From positions 124,001-188,000 of the forward strand of contig JAPZLL010000053.1 in NCBI GenBank assembly GCA_036250225.1: DNA of 64,000 bases, given 5' to 3'. The stretch is from Cercophora sp. LCS_1 (Eukaryota; Ascomycota; Sordariomycetes; Sordariales; Lasiosphaeriaceae). A model generated the notes under the pieces. The model saw nothing but the letters and a program-made list of their open reading frames with translations, searched no databases and was not told the origin of the DNA. How positions within the stretch are numbered: position 1 is the first letter of the stretch; each line of letters opens with the position of its first letter. Position numbers and translations under genes: made by a program. Positions 62,937 through 64,000 of the stretch are shown here, in pieces.

Positions 62937-64000
62937 CTCAAACGCTTCAAAGCTCGCCTGTTCCTTCGCCCAGTTCCAATTGGGCTATCTTGCGACCACT
63001 GTGAGAATCAGCTCGGTCAATTGGCACACTGGATCAATTGAGGACCAGCGGATGATATTGTCGGGCTTGACGGGTCGATCGCTTCTTGACGGACGAGACC
63101 TAAGGATTTCTCCGGGCAGTAATGTCGTCAAGCGTGATCAATCGTGAAATGTCGTATCAGAATGAGAGAAGGAAACCTCTAGGTCGCGACGGAGGCGAAG
63201 CTTGTCAGGACGAAGATTGGACGAGACTGAGGTCGTGCGACTGCTGCCGAGAGATGCAGGTGTGGTGGGGTGAGGCCGAGAAACGCTCAAGACTCCACAA
63301 CGCAGGTTGGTGATGGGGTCCTTCGAAGCTCTTCGCTCTTCGTCACTCTTTCCCTCTCGTCGGGGTCAACCTTCCAGTCAGCCGGGTGGGTTCGGAGGCT
63401 GTCGGGCTCAGCACACAACTGCTCATGCAGGTTCGATTAGCTCAGATCCTCGCGCAGAGACGAGATCACCAGGCGATGCAGGATGGAAGCAGGTAAAAGA
63501 GGTGCAGCAAGCAGAAAGCAAAACAGGTGGGGAGTGGCAAGGTGCTGGTTCTGATTCGTACCTTCCTCGCCGCTCACACTCTCTTTCCCTGGGAGGAGAA
63601 ATTAGGGAGGCCGGTGGATCGTGGTGAAGAGGGGAAGAGAAACGAAGAGGAGATGGGAGGCGGCTTCATTTAGGTGGTGGTGAGGAAGGGGGGGGGCAGG
63701 TAGAGATGGCCGATCAGCGAGAAAACAGACCCCAGGCCCGGTCTCCCGTCTTGCGCTGGTACTCCGTCCCGGGGGGCAAACCCTGGTCCACAGCTCTCCC
63801 GCCAGCCATTCAAGGGTAAGGAAACAGTACCGCAATCGTGCTAGAGTGGAACTAAAAAACATAAAATCAAAAAAAGATAACTGTACATACCCCAGTAAGA
63901 GCAGGCTGGCAGCGACGCGGCCACTGGTGGCGGTCACTGGCCAGTGGTCAGTGAGCGGGCAGGGGAACTTTTGGGTCCTGACAGGGTAGCAGGGCAGGGC
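62937..64000 (-). promoter_or_regulatory. Leader/promoter region of stuA
   Basis: About 1.06 kb upstream of the first recognisable stuA exon. It should contain the missing first coding exon, leader introns and promoter, or these lie beyond the window. An ATG on the minus strand at 63436 opens a 27-codon frame that stops, a possible upstream ORF. The plus strand has long GA runs (for example 63630-63700). Confidence 0.45.

Noticed and set aside
63429..63460. A GGTTCGATTAGCTCAG stretch resembling tRNA A- and B-box pieces
   Set aside because: The A-box-like TAGCTCAG follows the B-box-like GGTTCGATT directly, in the wrong order and spacing, and no acceptor-stem pairing is possible.

Overview
The window is nuclear DNA of a filamentous ascomycete (Pezizomycotina), most probably a Sordariomycete. 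Short 50-120 bp GT-AG introns, long pyrimidine-rich leaders and GC-rich third codon positions point that way. So do the proteins present: an asm-1/StuA APSES factor, ApsA/Num1, a Neurospora-type RAS-2, an al-3-type GGPP synthase and a ccg-6-like wall protein. I found 22 protein-coding genes with traceable exons. I saw no rRNA, tRNA, CRISPR array, intact transposon or obvious RIP-degraded block.

Layout. 0.8-6.9 kb, plus strand: AP-1 sigma adaptin, the Pol III repressor Maf1 and the Rab7-GEF subunit Ccz1. 6.9-9.8 kb: gene-free, with three CACGTG boxes and a 13-G run. 9.8-16.4 kb: ras-2 (minus), a HAD dehalogenase-like gene (minus) and a divergent six-helix membrane protein of unknown function. 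16.4-21.5 kb: a 5-kb gene-free stretch that probably holds the leader of apsA. 21.5-30.5 kb: apsA/num1, GGPP synthase (minus) and SIN-type cdc14 (plus). 31.2-44.8 kb: a more accessory-looking block with a Cys-rich signal/TM protein (minus), a secreted GPI-type protein, a 1421-residue NLR-like protein (alpha/beta hydrolase-NACHT-ankyrin), a GFA-domain protein (minus) and a DUF1365 protein (minus). 45.3-50.8 kb: mbf1, a Cdt1-like licensing factor (minus) behind a tight ACGCG/MCB cluster, a dienelactone hydrolase and a tail-to-tail quinone reductase. 52.6-63 kb: a small ccg-6-like wall protein, an ACSS3-type acyl-CoA synthetase, a coiled-coil spindle/kinetochore protein (minus) and stuA/asm-1 (minus), whose first exon I could not place.

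Functions. Most genes are conserved and unlinked: trafficking (AP-1 sigma, Ccz1), growth and polarity signalling (Ras-2), nuclear migration (ApsA), septation (Cdc14), S phase (Cdt1), mitosis (Slk19/Alp7-like), development (StuA) and isoprenoid supply (GGPPS). The Ras-2 tail CVVL is the kind of CAAX box that receives geranylgeranyl. The least conventional part is 31-45 kb. The NLR there is the best candidate for a nonself-recognition or regulated-cell-death receptor, with cell-surface-type genes beside it. Exon boundaries were set by hand from splice signals and reading-frame continuity, and family names rest on recognised motifs, not on a database search.
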